DNA from: Dorea sp. D27
GTDB taxonomy: Bacteria > Bacillota > Clostridia > Lachnospirales > Lachnospiraceae
Length of the DNA: 64,000 nt
Direction of reading: 5' to 3'
NCBI RefSeq assembly: GCF_001185345.1
Contig: NZ_KQ236745.1
Location: 453,355-517,354 of the forward strand
A program made the translations under genes and the position numbers. Below are positions 17,700 through 26,344 of this stretch, piece by piece (within the stretch, counting starts at the first letter, position 1; every line of letters begins with the position of its first letter). Under the pieces are notes generated by a model. It made no database searches, had not been told where the DNA came from, and saw only the letters and a program-made list of their open reading frames with translations.

Positions 17700-18560
17700 A
17701 TGAAAAGAAAATTAGCAGTATTATTAGTTCTTGTAATGATTGCAGGGATGGCGGCAGCTGGATGCGGAAATAAAGAAGAGAAGTCAGACGCAAAGACGGA
17801 CAGCGCAAAAGAAGAGAAGGCGGACAATGGCGACGATACATTTGTGGTAGGATTCGACGCAGCGTTCCCGCCGTACGGATACAAAGATGACAGCGGAGAA
17901 TACGTGGGCTTTGACCTTGACCTTGCACAGGAAGTGTGTGACAGAAACGGGTGGGAACTGAAAAAGCAGCCAATAGACTGGGATTCAAAAGATATGGAGC
18001 TCAGTTCCGGAACAATCGACTGTATCTGGAACGGATTTACGATGAATGGCAGAGAAGATAAATATACGTGGTCAGAGCCATATGTAGATAACAGCCAGGT
18101 AATCGTTGTTCCTGAGGATTCCGACGTTAAGGAATTCAAAGACCTGGCAGGCAAGATGGTAGAAGTGCAGGCAGATTCTTCCGCATTACATACGCTTGAG
18201 AGCGACGACAAAGAAGAAGGCGGTCAGGCGGAGCTGGCAGCTACGTTCGGGGCCTTGAACCAGGTGGCGGATTATAACACCGCGTTTATGGATCTGGAAT
18301 CGGGAGCATGTGAAGCGATTGCGATGGATGTCGGTGTAGCCAATTACCAGATTGACAGCAGAGGAGGAGGATTCCGGCTGCTGGATGAAAAACTGTCCAC
18401 GGAACAGTACGGAATAGGCTTCAAAAAAGGGAATGAAGAGCTTCGTGACACGGTACAGAAGACATTGGACGAGATGGCAGAAGACGGCACATTGGACAAG
18501 ATAGTAGAGAAGTGGGCCGACGGCGGCATCAGCGCAGATGCGGTCTGCCTCGGCAAATAA
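17700..18560 (+). CDS. Polar amino-acid ABC transporter, substrate-binding lipoprotein
   Basis: 286 residues. A lipoprotein signal with lipobox AAGC places the lipid-modified Cys22, followed by a charged linker and a bacterial extracellular solute-binding domain of family 3 (FVVGFDAAFPPYGYKD, GFDLDLAQEV, a closing WADGGIS). This family delivers polar amino acids such as glutamine, histidine, arginine or cystine to a permease; the exact ligand is not readable. ATG 17700 follows GAGGAGG. It is separated from the permease by a small terminator hairpin, which would leave more binding protein than permease, as is usual. Confidence 0.92.
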   Translation: MKRKLAVLLVLVMIAGMAAAGCGNKEEKSDAKTDSAKEEKADNGDDTFVVGFDAAFPPYGYKDDSGEYVGFDLDLAQEVCDRNGWELKKQPIDWDSKDMELSSGTIDCIWNGFTMNGREDKYTWSEPYVDNSQVIVVPEDSDVKEFKDLAGKMVEVQADSSALHTLESDDKEEGGQAELAATFGALNQVADYNTAFMDLESGACEAIAMDVGVANYQIDSRGGGFRLLDEKLSTEQYGIGFKKGNEELRDTVQKTLDEMAEDGTLDKIVEKWADGGISADAVCLGK

Positions 18561-18590
18561 GTCCATCCAGGGATTGATTGCACATAACAG

Positions 18591-18619
18591 AGGCCAGGCC
18601 GGACAGGCCTGGCTTCTTT
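18591..18619 (+). terminator. Internal terminator between binding protein and permease genes
   Basis: GCCAGGCC (18593-18600) pairs with GGCCTGGC (18606-18613), followed by TTCTTTC. It should be partially read through, since permease and ATPase genes follow without a clear promoter. Confidence 0.7.
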
Positions 18620-18673
18620 CGGTCTGAGAGAAGATATTATTGATGATAAGAATGTGATTCGGAGGAAGATTAG

Positions 18674-19324
18674 ATGAATGTGGCTTTGATTATAAAACAG
18701 CTGGCCGGAGGTATGGTCGTATCGATAGAAATATTTGCGGCGACGCTGATTTTTTCGCTGCCGCTTGGATTAATCATAGCGTTTGGAAGGATGTCCAAGA
18801 TCAAGCCTGTACAGTGGATTACAAAGCTGTACATATCGGTGATGCGCGGGACTCCCCTCATGCTCCAGCTGATGGTCGTATATTACGGACCCTATTATCT
18901 GTTCGGTATGCGTATATCGGCCTCGTACCGGCTGACGGCGGTTCTGATCGGGTTCGCGATAAACTATGCCGCGTATTTTGCGGAGATTTACAGGGGAGGC
19001 ATCGAATCCATATCGGCGGGACAGTATGAAGCCGCGCGCGTGCTTGGATACACGAGGCCCCAGACCTTTTTCCGCATCATATTGCCTCAGGTGATGAAGC
19101 GGATTCTTCCGTCGGTCACAAATGAAGTGATAACGCTCGTAAAGGATACGTCCCTGGCTTTTGTCGTGGCAGTTCCTGAGATGTTCACAACCGCCAAACA
19201 GATTGCAGCCGCCCAGACCTCAATGACAGCTTTTGTGGCGGCCGGTATCTTCTATTATGTGTTCAACCTGATAGTGGCAGTGGTGATGGAAGCGATTGAA
19301 AATAAGATGAGTTATTACCGGTAG
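18674..19324 (+). CDS. Polar amino-acid ABC transporter, permease
   Basis: 216 residues of the HisM/GlnP family, with about five membrane helices and the cytoplasmic EAA loop [25 protein letters not shown] that docks on the ATPase. ATG 18674 follows GGAGGAAG. A single permease gene implies a homodimeric channel. Ten bases separate it from the ATPase gene, so they are co-transcribed. Confidence 0.93.
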   Translation: MNVALIIKQLAGGMVVSIEIFAATLIFSLPLGLIIAFGRMSKIKPVQWITKLYISVMRGTPLMLQLMVVYYGPYYLFGMRISASYRLTAVLIGFAINYAAYFAEIYRGGIESISAGQYEAARVLGYTRPQTFFRIILPQVMKRILPSVTNEVITLVKDTSLAFVVAVPEMFTTAKQIAAAQTSMTAFVAAGIFYYVFNLIVAVVMEAIENKMSYYR

Positions 19325-19334
19325 GAGGATAGGC

Positions 19335-20015
19335 ATGAGTCTGTTGGAGATGAAAAATATTAAGAAAAGCTTTGGCGATACGGAAGTGCTGAAAGACATA
19401 TCACTCACCGTGGATACGGGAGAGGTCCTGGGAATCATCGGTCCCTCCGGTTCCGGGAAATCCACGCTCCTGCGGTGTGCCACGAACCTGGAGACGCCTG
19501 ACTCAGGAGAGATTCGCTATGAAGGTACGTTTGGACTCGTATTCCAGAACTTCAACCTGTTTCCGCACTATTCTGTTATGAAGAACATCATAGACGCACC
19601 TCTGAAGGTACAGAAGAGAAAAAAAGAAGAAGTCGTCGCGGAAGCGAGGATGCTGCTTAGAAAGATGGGGCTGGAGGGCAAAGAGGATGCCTATCCGTAC
19701 CAGCTGTCGGGAGGACAGCAGCAGAGGGTATCCATTGCAAGGGCGCTGGCCATGAACCCGGATATCCTGTTCTTCGATGAACCTACGTCTGCACTGGATC
19801 CGGAACTGACAGGTGAGATTCTCAAGGTAATCAAGGATCTGGCGGCCGAGCATATGACGATGGTAATCGTAACCCATGAGATGAACTTCGCGAAAAACGT
19901 ATCAGACCATGTAATATTCATGGATGACGGGTACATCGCGGAGCGGGGGACCCCGGAAGAAGTCTTTGGATCATCTAACGAGAGAATGCAGGAGTTCCTC
20001 GGAAAATTTGGTTAA
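19335..20015 (+). CDS. Polar amino-acid ABC transporter, ATPase (shortened before the Q-loop)
   Basis: 226 residues, against about 240 for GlnQ-type proteins. Walker [11 protein letters not shown]-loop [14 protein letters not shown], signature LSGGQQQRV, Walker [13 protein letters not shown] and the switch THEMNF are all present. Compared with GlnQ, about 15 residues are missing between SGEIRYEG and FGLVFQ, in frame, just ahead of the Q-loop. All catalytic motifs remain, so it is probably active. It energises uptake through the permease encoded just upstream. Confidence 0.92.
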   Translation: MSLLEMKNIKKSFGDTEVLKDISLTVDTGEVLGIIGPSGSGKSTLLRCATNLETPDSGEIRYEGTFGLVFQNFNLFPHYSVMKNIIDAPLKVQKRKKEEVVAEARMLLRKMGLEGKEDAYPYQLSGGQQQRVSIARALAMNPDILFFDEPTSALDPELTGEILKVIKDLAAEHMTMVIVTHEMNFAKNVSDHVIFMDDGYIAERGTPEEVFGSSNERMQEFLGKFG

Positions 20016-20033
20016 AACTTATAAGTATTTTGT

Positions 20034-20080
20034 ACAAGGCAGACGGGATTATTGCTTTTCCTTCTGCCTTGTATTATACT
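20034..20080 (+). promoter_or_regulatory. Terminator hairpin overlapping the purC promoter
   Basis: ACAAGGCAGA (20034-20043) pairs with TCTGCCTTGT (20063-20072), closing the transporter operon. Within it TTGCTT (20052-20057) and TATACT (20075-20080), 17 bases apart, form a plausible promoter for the purine genes. I see no purine riboswitch in the 100-base leader. Confidence 0.6.
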
Positions 20081-20180
20081 TATACGTGCACAGGGCGTCT
20101 TAACGCAGGTTCCCATATCAGCTTGCGCTAATCAGGCCTTTAGATTCAGATGATAAAACAAGAAAAGGATGGGTGTTAGT

Positions 20181-20888
20181 ATGCAGAAGTTAGAACAGTT
20201 ATACGAAGGAAAAGCTAAAAAAGTCTTTAAGACAGAAGATCCAGATATTGTAATTGTAGACTATAAAGATGATGCGACAGCATTTAATGGAGAAAAAAAG
20301 GGAACAATCGTAGGTAAGGGCGTCATCAACAACCGGATGACGAACTACGTATTCCAGGTTCTTGAAAAAGAAGGAGTACCGACCCACTTTGTAGAAGAGC
20401 TGAGCGACAGGGAGACAGCGGTTAAGAAGGTGGAAATCGTACCCCTTGAAGTCATCGTCCGCAATGTGGCTGCCGGGAGCTTCTCCAAGAGACTTGGAAT
20501 CGAAGAAGGGACAAGCCTGCTGGCGCCTACGCTTGAATTCAGCTATAAGGATGACGACCTGGGAGACCCGCTGATCAATGACTATATGGCAATCGCAATC
20601 GGTGCGTCTACAAGAGAAGAGATCGAGAAGATTACGGAGTATACGTTCAAAGTAAATGAAGTACTCCAAAAGTTCTTTGCAGATGCAGGAATCGAGCTGA
20701 TTGATTTTAAGATTGAATTCGGAAGATTTCACGGAGAGGTTATCCTGGCAGATGAGATATCTCCAGATACGTGCCGCCTGTGGGATATAAAGACGCATGA
20801 GAAGCTGGACAAGGACCGTTTCCGCCGGGATATGGGCAATGTAGAAGACGCATATCAGGAAGTGTTCAGAAGAATCGGCATAAAATAG
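20181..20888 (+). CDS. purC: Phosphoribosylaminoimidazole-succinocarboxamide synthase
   Basis: 235 residues, the normal length for the monofunctional bacterial enzyme. The start [14 protein letters not shown] and the signature segments [18 protein letters not shown] and DFKIEFGR are diagnostic. It joins aspartate to CAIR with ATP to give SAICAR in purine synthesis. ATG 20181 has AAAGGATGGG upstream; the ATG at 20169 lies within that site. It heads a compact purine cluster in which purF follows after 18 bases and purB after 51. Confidence 0.96.
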   Translation: MQKLEQLYEGKAKKVFKTEDPDIVIVDYKDDATAFNGEKKGTIVGKGVINNRMTNYVFQVLEKEGVPTHFVEELSDRETAVKKVEIVPLEVIVRNVAAGSFSKRLGIEEGTSLLAPTLEFSYKDDDLGDPLINDYMAIAIGASTREEIEKITEYTFKVNEVLQKFFADAGIELIDFKIEFGRFHGEVILADEISPDTCRLWDIKTHEKLDKDRFRRDMGNVEDAYQEVFRRIGIK

Positions 20889-20906
20889 TAAGGAGCTTGA
20901 ACATTC

Positions 20907-22334
20907 ATGAACCAATTTGAAAAGGTCACAACAGGTATGGGAGAAGAATGTGGTGTATTTGGAGCCTATGATATGGATGGGGGCGATGTAGCCCCCACCG
21001 TATATTATGGGCTTTTTGCATTACAGCACCGCGGGCAGGAAAGCTGCGGCATAGCAGTGACAGACACATATGGGGAAAGAAAAGTACGCTCGAAGAAAGG
21101 GCTCGGACTTGTCAATGATGTCTTTGACGAGGAGTCTCTGAGAGAACTGAAAGGAAATCTCGGAGTAGGACACGTACGCTACTCTACAGCAGGAGGGTCC
21201 CGGGCAGAGAATGCCATGCCCCTTGTCATCAACTACGTGAAGGGGACGCTCGCCATAGCCCACAACGGTAATCTGACAAATGCGGTGGAGCTTCGGAGAG
21301 AGCTGGAGTATACCGGTGCCATCTTCCAGACGACCATCGACTCTGAGGTAATCGCGTACCATATCGCACGGGAACGCCTGAATACAGGGAAGGCCGAGGA
21401 TGCCGTGAAGAACGCCATGAAGAAAATCAAGGGGGCATATGCGCTCGTCGTCAGTTCCCCGAGGAAGATGATCGGGGCAAGAGACCCGTTCGGACTGAAG
21501 CCGCTCTGCATCGGAAAGCGGGACGGCACGTATATACTGGCATCGGAAAGCTGCGCCCTTTCTGCAGTGGGGGCGGACTTCGTACGCGACGTGGATCCGG
21601 GCGAGATCGTTTCTTTTACAAAACACGGTATCGAGTCTGACAGGAGCATGGCAATCGACGCACGAAAACAGGCAAGATGTATCTTTGAATATATCTACTT
21701 TGCCAGGACAGACAGTACGCTTGACGGAGTGAACGTGTATCATTCCCGGATTATCGCTGGGAAAGCGCTTGCAAAGTCTTATCCCGTAGACGCGGATCTC
21801 GTTGTCGGGGTGCCGGATTCCGGTCTCGTGGCCGCAAAAGGCTATTCGGAAGAGTCGGGGATTCCTTACGGTATGGCATTCCATAAGAACAGCTATGTAG
21901 GCCGTACGTTCATCAAACCAAACCAGAGCGAGCGGGAATCAAGCGTAAAGATAAAACTCAATGTCATCGAAGAAGTAGTACGGGGCAAACGAATCGTTAT
22001 GGTAGACGATTCCATCGTGCGGGGCACGACGTGCGCCAATATCATCAAGATGCTGAAAAAAGCAGGTGCTTTGGAAGTGCATGTCAGAATAAGCTCACCG
22101 CCATTTCTGTATCCATGCTATTTCGGTACAGATGTACCTTCCAATGAACAGCTGATAGCCCACACGCATACGCCGGAAGAGATACGGAAGAAGATCGGGG
22201 CGGACTCTCTCGGTTATATGGAGATTGACAAGCTGAAAGATATGGTGGGAGATCTCGGATACTGCGATGCATGCTTTACCGGGAACTATCCGATGGAAGT
22301 GCCGGGGAAAGATGTTTCGCAGGCATTTGAATAG
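20907..22334 (+). CDS. purF: Amidophosphoribosyltransferase
   Basis: 475 residues. The sequence MGEECGVFGAYD places the catalytic Cys at residue 15, so a 14-residue propeptide must be removed to expose it, as in the Bacillus-type enzyme. The N-terminal Ntn glutaminase domain (LQHRGQESCGI) is followed by a phosphoribosyltransferase domain with IVMVDDSIVRGTT. Cysteines in the Bacillus 4Fe-4S positions are present (CIFEYIYFARTDS, the CYFGTD and CDACF segments), suggesting an oxygen-sensitive cluster. It performs the first committed step of purine synthesis from PRPP and glutamine. Confidence 0.96.
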   Translation: MNQFEKVTTGMGEECGVFGAYDMDGGDVAPTVYYGLFALQHRGQESCGIAVTDTYGERKVRSKKGLGLVNDVFDEESLRELKGNLGVGHVRYSTAGGSRAENAMPLVINYVKGTLAIAHNGNLTNAVELRRELEYTGAIFQTTIDSEVIAYHIARERLNTGKAEDAVKNAMKKIKGAYALVVSSPRKMIGARDPFGLKPLCIGKRDGTYILASESCALSAVGADFVRDVDPGEIVSFTKHGIESDRSMAIDARKQARCIFEYIYFARTDSTLDGVNVYHSRIIAGKALAKSYPVDADLVVGVPDSGLVAAKGYSEESGIPYGMAFHKNSYVGRTFIKPNQSERESSVKIKLNVIEEVVRGKRIVMVDDSIVRGTTCANIIKMLKKAGALEVHVRISSPPFLYPCYFGTDVPSNEQLIAHTHTPEEIRKKIGADSLGYMEIDKLKDMVGDLGYCDACFTGNYPMEVPGKDVSQAFE

Positions 22335-22385
22335 ACTGGAAGCCCACGCGGCGAATTTACGAATTGTGATGAAAGGATAAGGATT

Positions 22386-23819
22386 ATGAGTACAGACAGA
22401 TATGTAAGCCCGTTATCAGAGCGTTATGCCAGCAAAGAGATGCAGTACGTCTTTTCCCCGGACAAGAAGTTCCGGACGTGGAGAAGGCTTTGGATTGCGC
22501 TGGCCGAGACAGAGAAGGAACTCGGGCTTCCGATAACGGAGGAACAGATTGAAGAATTAAAGGAACACAGGGACGATATCAACTATGAAGTGGCGAAAGA
22601 ACGCGAGAAGGTCGTCCGGCATGATGTGATGTCACATGTATATGCATACGGACAGCAGTGCCCGAAGGCAAAAGGAATCATCCATCTCGGCGCCACCTCG
22701 TGTTACGTCGGTGACAATACGGATATCATCATCATGGCAGAAGCGCTGGAGATTGTGAGAAGGAAGCTTGTCAACGTTATAGCGGAGCTGGCTGGATTCG
22801 CAGCCGAATATAAAGCGCTTCCGACACTGGCATTCACTCATTTCCAGCCGGCTCAGCCTACGACGGTAGGGAAGAGGGCTACGCTCTGGATGCAGGAATT
22901 CATGATGGACCTGGAAGATCTGGAGTATGTAAAGGAGAGCCTGAAGCTGCTCGGCTCCAAGGGGACGACCGGGACCCAGGCGAGCTTTCTGGAATTGTTC
23001 GAAGGAGATCAGGAGACGATAGATAAGATTGATCCGATGATCGCGGAAAAGATGGGATTCAAAGCATGCTATCCCGTATCCGGCCAGACCTATTCACGCA
23101 AGGTGGACACGAGAGTCGTGAATGTGCTCGCAGGCATAGCGGCCAGCGCCCATAAGTTCTCTAACGATATCCGCCTCCTGCAGCATCTGAAAGAGGTGGA
23201 AGAACCATTTGAAAAAACACAGATAGGCTCTTCTGCGATGGCGTACAAAAGAAATCCTATGAGAAGCGAGCGGATTGCGTCCCTGTCCCGCTATGTGATG
23301 GCAGATGCGCTGAATCCTGCCATCACTTCGGCGACGCAATGGTTCGAGCGGACGCTTGATGACTCTGCGAACAAGCGTCTGAGCGTACCAGAGGGCTTTC
23401 TGGCCGTCGACGGTATTCTGGACCTGTGCCTGAACGTGGTAGATGGTCTGGTGGTGTATCCAAAGGTGATTGAGAAGCGTCTGATGTCGGAACTCCCGTT
23501 CATGGCGACGGAAAATATCATGATGGACGCGGTCAAGGCAGGCGGCGACAGGCAGGAACTGCATGAGAAGATCAGGGAGCTGTCCATGGAGGCAGGAAGA
23601 AATGTCAAAGAAAGAGGGCTGGACAATAATCTGCTGGAACTCATCGCGGCGGACCCGGCATTCAATCTGAGCGAAGAAGAGCTTAAAAAGACGATGGATC
23701 CTTCTAAATATACCGGACGTGCAGCGGTGCAGGTAGAAGCATTCCTTCAGGATTCGGTATCCCCGCTGCTTGAGGCGAACGAAGAAGTGCTTGGCATGAG
23801 CGCTGAAATCAATGTATAA
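22386..23819 (+). CDS. purB: Adenylosuccinate lyase
   Basis: 477 residues of the fumarase/aspartase superfamily with the signature SSAMAYKRNPMRSERI near residue 285 and the catalytic-His segment GTTGTQASF. It cleaves SAICAR (the PurC product) and adenylosuccinate, each releasing fumarate. ATG 22386 follows GAAAGGATAAGG. It ends the purine cluster and is followed by a textbook terminator. In B. subtilis purB lies near purC and purF, in agreement with the grouping here. Confidence 0.96.
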   Translation: MSTDRYVSPLSERYASKEMQYVFSPDKKFRTWRRLWIALAETEKELGLPITEEQIEELKEHRDDINYEVAKEREKVVRHDVMSHVYAYGQQCPKAKGIIHLGATSCYVGDNTDIIIMAEALEIVRRKLVNVIAELAGFAAEYKALPTLAFTHFQPAQPTTVGKRATLWMQEFMMDLEDLEYVKESLKLLGSKGTTGTQASFLELFEGDQETIDKIDPMIAEKMGFKACYPVSGQTYSRKVDTRVVNVLAGIAASAHKFSNDIRLLQHLKEVEEPFEKTQIGSSAMAYKRNPMRSERIASLSRYVMADALNPAITSATQWFERTLDDSANKRLSVPEGFLAVDGILDLCLNVVDGLVVYPKVIEKRLMSELPFMATENIMMDAVKAGGDRQELHEKIRELSMEAGRNVKERGLDNNLLELIAADPAFNLSEEELKKTMDPSKYTGRAAVQVEAFLQDSVSPLLEANEEVLGMSAEINV

Positions 23820-23834
23820 CTGACAGAACTTATA

Positions 23835-23872
23835 GGCGGCTGCCGGGATTTTGCCCAGGCAGCCGCCTTTTT
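23835..23872 (+). terminator. Intrinsic terminator after purB
   Basis: GGCGGCTGCC (23835-23844) pairs with GGCAGCCGCC (23858-23867) and is followed by TTTTT. Confidence 0.93.
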
Positions 23873-23997
23873 GCCGCATAGGGGATTGTCCTCTGGCATT
23901 TTTCACAGATCTTCAAAAATAATTTGACGTAAATTCAATGTGTAAATATGAATATTGAAGAAAATTCACCAAAAATTACCAATAATGAAGAATCCTA

Positions 23998-24026
23998 TTG
24001 CAATTACATTGTTAATAATTTATCAT
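23998..24026 (+). promoter_or_regulatory. Probable promoter of the AGCS symporter gene
   Basis: TTGCAA (23998-24003) and TATCAT (24021-24026) with a 17-base spacer in a strongly A/T-rich stretch. No riboswitch-like structure is evident in the short leader. Confidence 0.5.
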
Positions 24027-24088
24027 ATACTTATCGATAGGTAAGGTTTGGTTATCGGCCCTATCTATGAGAGAAGGAGGGAAGGAAC

Positions 24089-25456
24089 ATGGAGACATTA
24101 AATAACATTGTCTTGACGATTCAGCATTATCTTGCGGATTACATCCTCATTGCCGCTCTTTTGTTTGGCGGCATCTGGTTTACCGTGAGGCTTGGATTTA
24201 TCCAGGTAAGAGGATTCAAGGAAGGCTTGAAGAGGACGTTCGGCGGCTTGTTCCACAAGAAGGGAGAGGCAGGAGCAGACGGCATGTCCTCATTCCAGGC
24301 GCTGGCTACGGCAATCGCGGCACAGGTAGGCACAGGCAACATAGCCGGTGCGGCTACGGCGCTTGCAATCGGCGGACCCGGGGCAATTTTCTGGATGTGG
24401 GTCGCTGCATTTCTCGGCATGGCAACGATATTTTCTGAAGCTATCATGGCGCAGAAGTATAAATGTGTAGGCGACGACGGTGAGGTGACGGGAGGACCGG
24501 TATATTATATCCGGGCGGCGTTCAAGGGGACGTTCGGCAAAGTGCTCGCAGGCATATTTGCGGTCCTGATCATACTGGCGCTCGGCTTCATGGGTAACGC
24601 GGTACAGTCCAACTCAATCGCCGCAGCATTCCACACGGCCTTCGGTGTCCCCCAGGCAGTGATGGGCGTTGTCATCGCAGTTCTGGCACTGGCCGTATTT
24701 ATGGGCGGCATGAAGAGGATTGCAAAGGTCACAGAGACGATAGTCCCGATTATGGCAGCCTTATATATCGTTGGAGCATTGATAGTGATTATCTATAACT
24801 ATAAGAACATACCTTACGCGTTCCACGCAATCATCGTCGGCGCGTTCAGCCCGTCATCCATCGCGGGGGGAGCAGTCGGGGCGACAATCAAACTGGCGCT
24901 CACAAAGGGTGTGGCCCGCGGCCTTTTCTCCAATGAGGCCGGCATGGGTTCTACGCCACACGCACATGCGGTGGCCAAGGTAGACCATCCGGTGGAACAG
25001 GGGTTTGTGGCGATGATTGGCGTATTCATCGATACGTTTGTCGTTCTGAATCTTACAGCGCTTGTCATCATTACGACAAAATCTATCCCGACAGGCAAGA
25101 CGGGAGCGGAACTGAGCCAGTATGCATTCTCCACCTTATTCGGCAAGGGAGGGGATATCTTCATCGCGGTGTGCATGTTCTTCTTTGCATTTTCGACAAT
25201 CGTGGGGTGGTATTTCTTCGGCCAGGCGAACATCAAATACTTGTTTGGCGCCAAAGCCGTAAAGGTGTATTCCCTGCTCGTGGCAGCCTGCGTCATACTC
25301 GGTTCTCTCGCTCAGGTTGATCTTGTGTGGAATATGGCCGACTGCTTCAATTCCATGATGGTCATCCCGAATATACTCGGTCTGTTTGCGCTGAGCGGCG
25401 TCATCAAAAAAGTGCATGATGATTATTACAAAAACTTTCTAAATAAGAAAAAGTAA
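24089..25456 (+). CDS. Sodium:alanine/glycine symporter, AGCS family
   Basis: 455 residues, polytopic, with about eleven membrane helices. The family signature around the unwound substrate helix (AAQVGTGNIAGAATALAIGGPG) and the conserved NEAGMGSTPHAHA are present. AGCS carriers bring in alanine or glycine with Na+. Its position just ahead of the glycine-riboswitch/glycine reductase operon makes glycine the likely substrate here; that is inference from context. ATG 24089 follows GAAGGAGGGAAGG. Confidence 0.93.
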   Translation: METLNNIVLTIQHYLADYILIAALLFGGIWFTVRLGFIQVRGFKEGLKRTFGGLFHKKGEAGADGMSSFQALATAIAAQVGTGNIAGAATALAIGGPGAIFWMWVAAFLGMATIFSEAIMAQKYKCVGDDGEVTGGPVYYIRAAFKGTFGKVLAGIFAVLIILALGFMGNAVQSNSIAAAFHTAFGVPQAVMGVVIAVLALAVFMGGMKRIAKVTETIVPIMAALYIVGALIVIIYNYKNIPYAFHAIIVGAFSPSSIAGGAVGATIKLALTKGVARGLFSNEAGMGSTPHAHAVAKVDHPVEQGFVAMIGVFIDTFVVLNLTALVIITTKSIPTGKTGAELSQYAFSTLFGKGGDIFIAVCMFFFAFSTIVGWYFFGQANIKYLFGAKAVKVYSLLVAACVILGSLAQVDLVWNMADCFNSMMVIPNILGLFALSGVIKKVHDDYYKNFLNKKK

Positions 25457-25523
25457 AAATACATAAAATCGGAGAAGTTTTGTTGTGTGAAATTACCAAA
25501 TCGAACTTTCTCATTTGAAAAGG

Positions 25524-25552
25524 TTGAAAAATTATTAACAATAAGTTAATAT
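25524..25552 (+). promoter_or_regulatory. Promoter of the glycine reductase operon
   Basis: TTGAAA (25524-25529) and TAATAT (25547-25552), 17 bases apart, about 60 bases ahead of the glycine aptamer. A weak stem at about 25471-25512 between the symporter stop and this promoter may end the upstream transcript. Confidence 0.7.
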
Positions 25553-25612
25553 TAAAACAAGCAATAAGATATATTCATTGCGTCTATAAATAAAATTAAA
25601 CAGCGGGATGAT

Positions 25613-25716
25613 TTTTTTCAAGAGAGAGCCATATTTATGGCCGCCGAAGAGGCAAGCCGGACAAGTGAGGGTGAACACTTGTGGGGTGAAACTTTCAGGC
25701 AAAAGGACTGGGAAAA
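25613..25716 (+). ncRNA. Glycine riboswitch, single aptamer
   Basis: The hallmark core is present: GAGAG opening (25622-25626), GCCGAAGAGGCAAG in the middle (25642-25655) and TTTCAGGCAAAAGGAC (25693-25708). P1 forms between TTTTTTCA (25613-25620) and TGGGAAAA (25709-25716); GAGAG pairs with CTTTC. A long P3-like stem (ACAAGTG / CACTTGT) lies between. I see one aptamer, not the common tandem. It lies in the leader of grdX-grdE-B-trxBA-A-C-D, so glycine should turn on its own reduction. AAAAGGAC at 25701 and again at 25713 could pair with the terminator's 3' arm, giving an antiterminator. Confidence 0.93.
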
Positions 25717-25768
25717 GGACCGCATTCTGAATCTTGTGTTGAAGTAATTTGATTACGCCAAAAGACAG

Positions 25769-25810
25769 AAAGGACGAATTACACATCTGTGTTTAAATCG
25801 TCCTTTTTTT
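25769..25810 (+). terminator. Expression-platform terminator of the glycine riboswitch
   Basis: AAAGGACGA (25769-25777) pairs with TCGTCCTTT (25798-25806), with an inner ACACA/TGTGT stem, and runs into seven or more T. It lies between aptamer and grdX, so it is the likely regulated stop. Confidence 0.88.
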
Positions 25811-25857
25811 ATTCAAAATTTAATTACCATAATTATCCAGATATAGAGGTGGATGGG

Positions 25858-26241
25858 ATGCAGAATGATTACATAATAATAACGAATAATCCACTCGTAC
25901 CGGAGAAGATAGGCGGAACGCATAATGTGGAATACGAAGAGATTTCCTATGAGGAAGTGCTCAAGGCAGTAAGAGACAGAATACATGAAGGGCACACGCT
26001 TTTATCACACCCTTTGTCGGGGAGTGTAAAGCCTAATGAAACACCATATAAATCAATCATGCTGTCGGCAGGAAAGGGGGAGGTAGACCCAAGGTCGGTC
26101 GTTATCATTGAGAATGCCATAGAGGCGTGCGGCAAGTTTATGTTCAAGTCAGACAAGTATAAGCCTGAGGTATATGATGATTTTCAGATGATAGACTGGA
26201 CCCTACTGGAAAGCGCGATAACATCGGCAGACGTGTGGTAA
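25858..26241 (+). CDS. grdX: GrdX family protein
   Basis: 127 residues starting MQNDYIIITNNPLV, the typical opening of GrdX, a small protein of unknown function found at the head of clostridial glycine, sarcosine and betaine reductase operons. No signal peptide or cofactor motif is visible. ATG 25858 is preceded by AGAGGTGG; longer readings start inside the terminator and lack a ribosome site. It is the first gene after the glycine riboswitch. Confidence 0.88.
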   Translation: MQNDYIIITNNPLVPEKIGGTHNVEYEEISYEEVLKAVRDRIHEGHTLLSHPLSGSVKPNETPYKSIMLSAGKGEVDPRSVVIIENAIEACGKFMFKSDKYKPEVYDDFQMIDWTLLESAITSADVW

Positions 26242-26344
26242 TGTCTGCAAGCCGGGCATGAAGCGTCCGGCCGGGTATGCGGGAGGTTGTAACAAGCGAA
26301 AGCTTCAACAAATAACAACATTTAACTTAAGGAGGGAACAATAC

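Noticed and set aside
20081-20180. Possible purine or PRPP riboswitch in the purC leader.
   Set aside because: The guanine-riboswitch core and ykkC-type PRPP motifs are not present; only about 100 bases of unremarkable leader.
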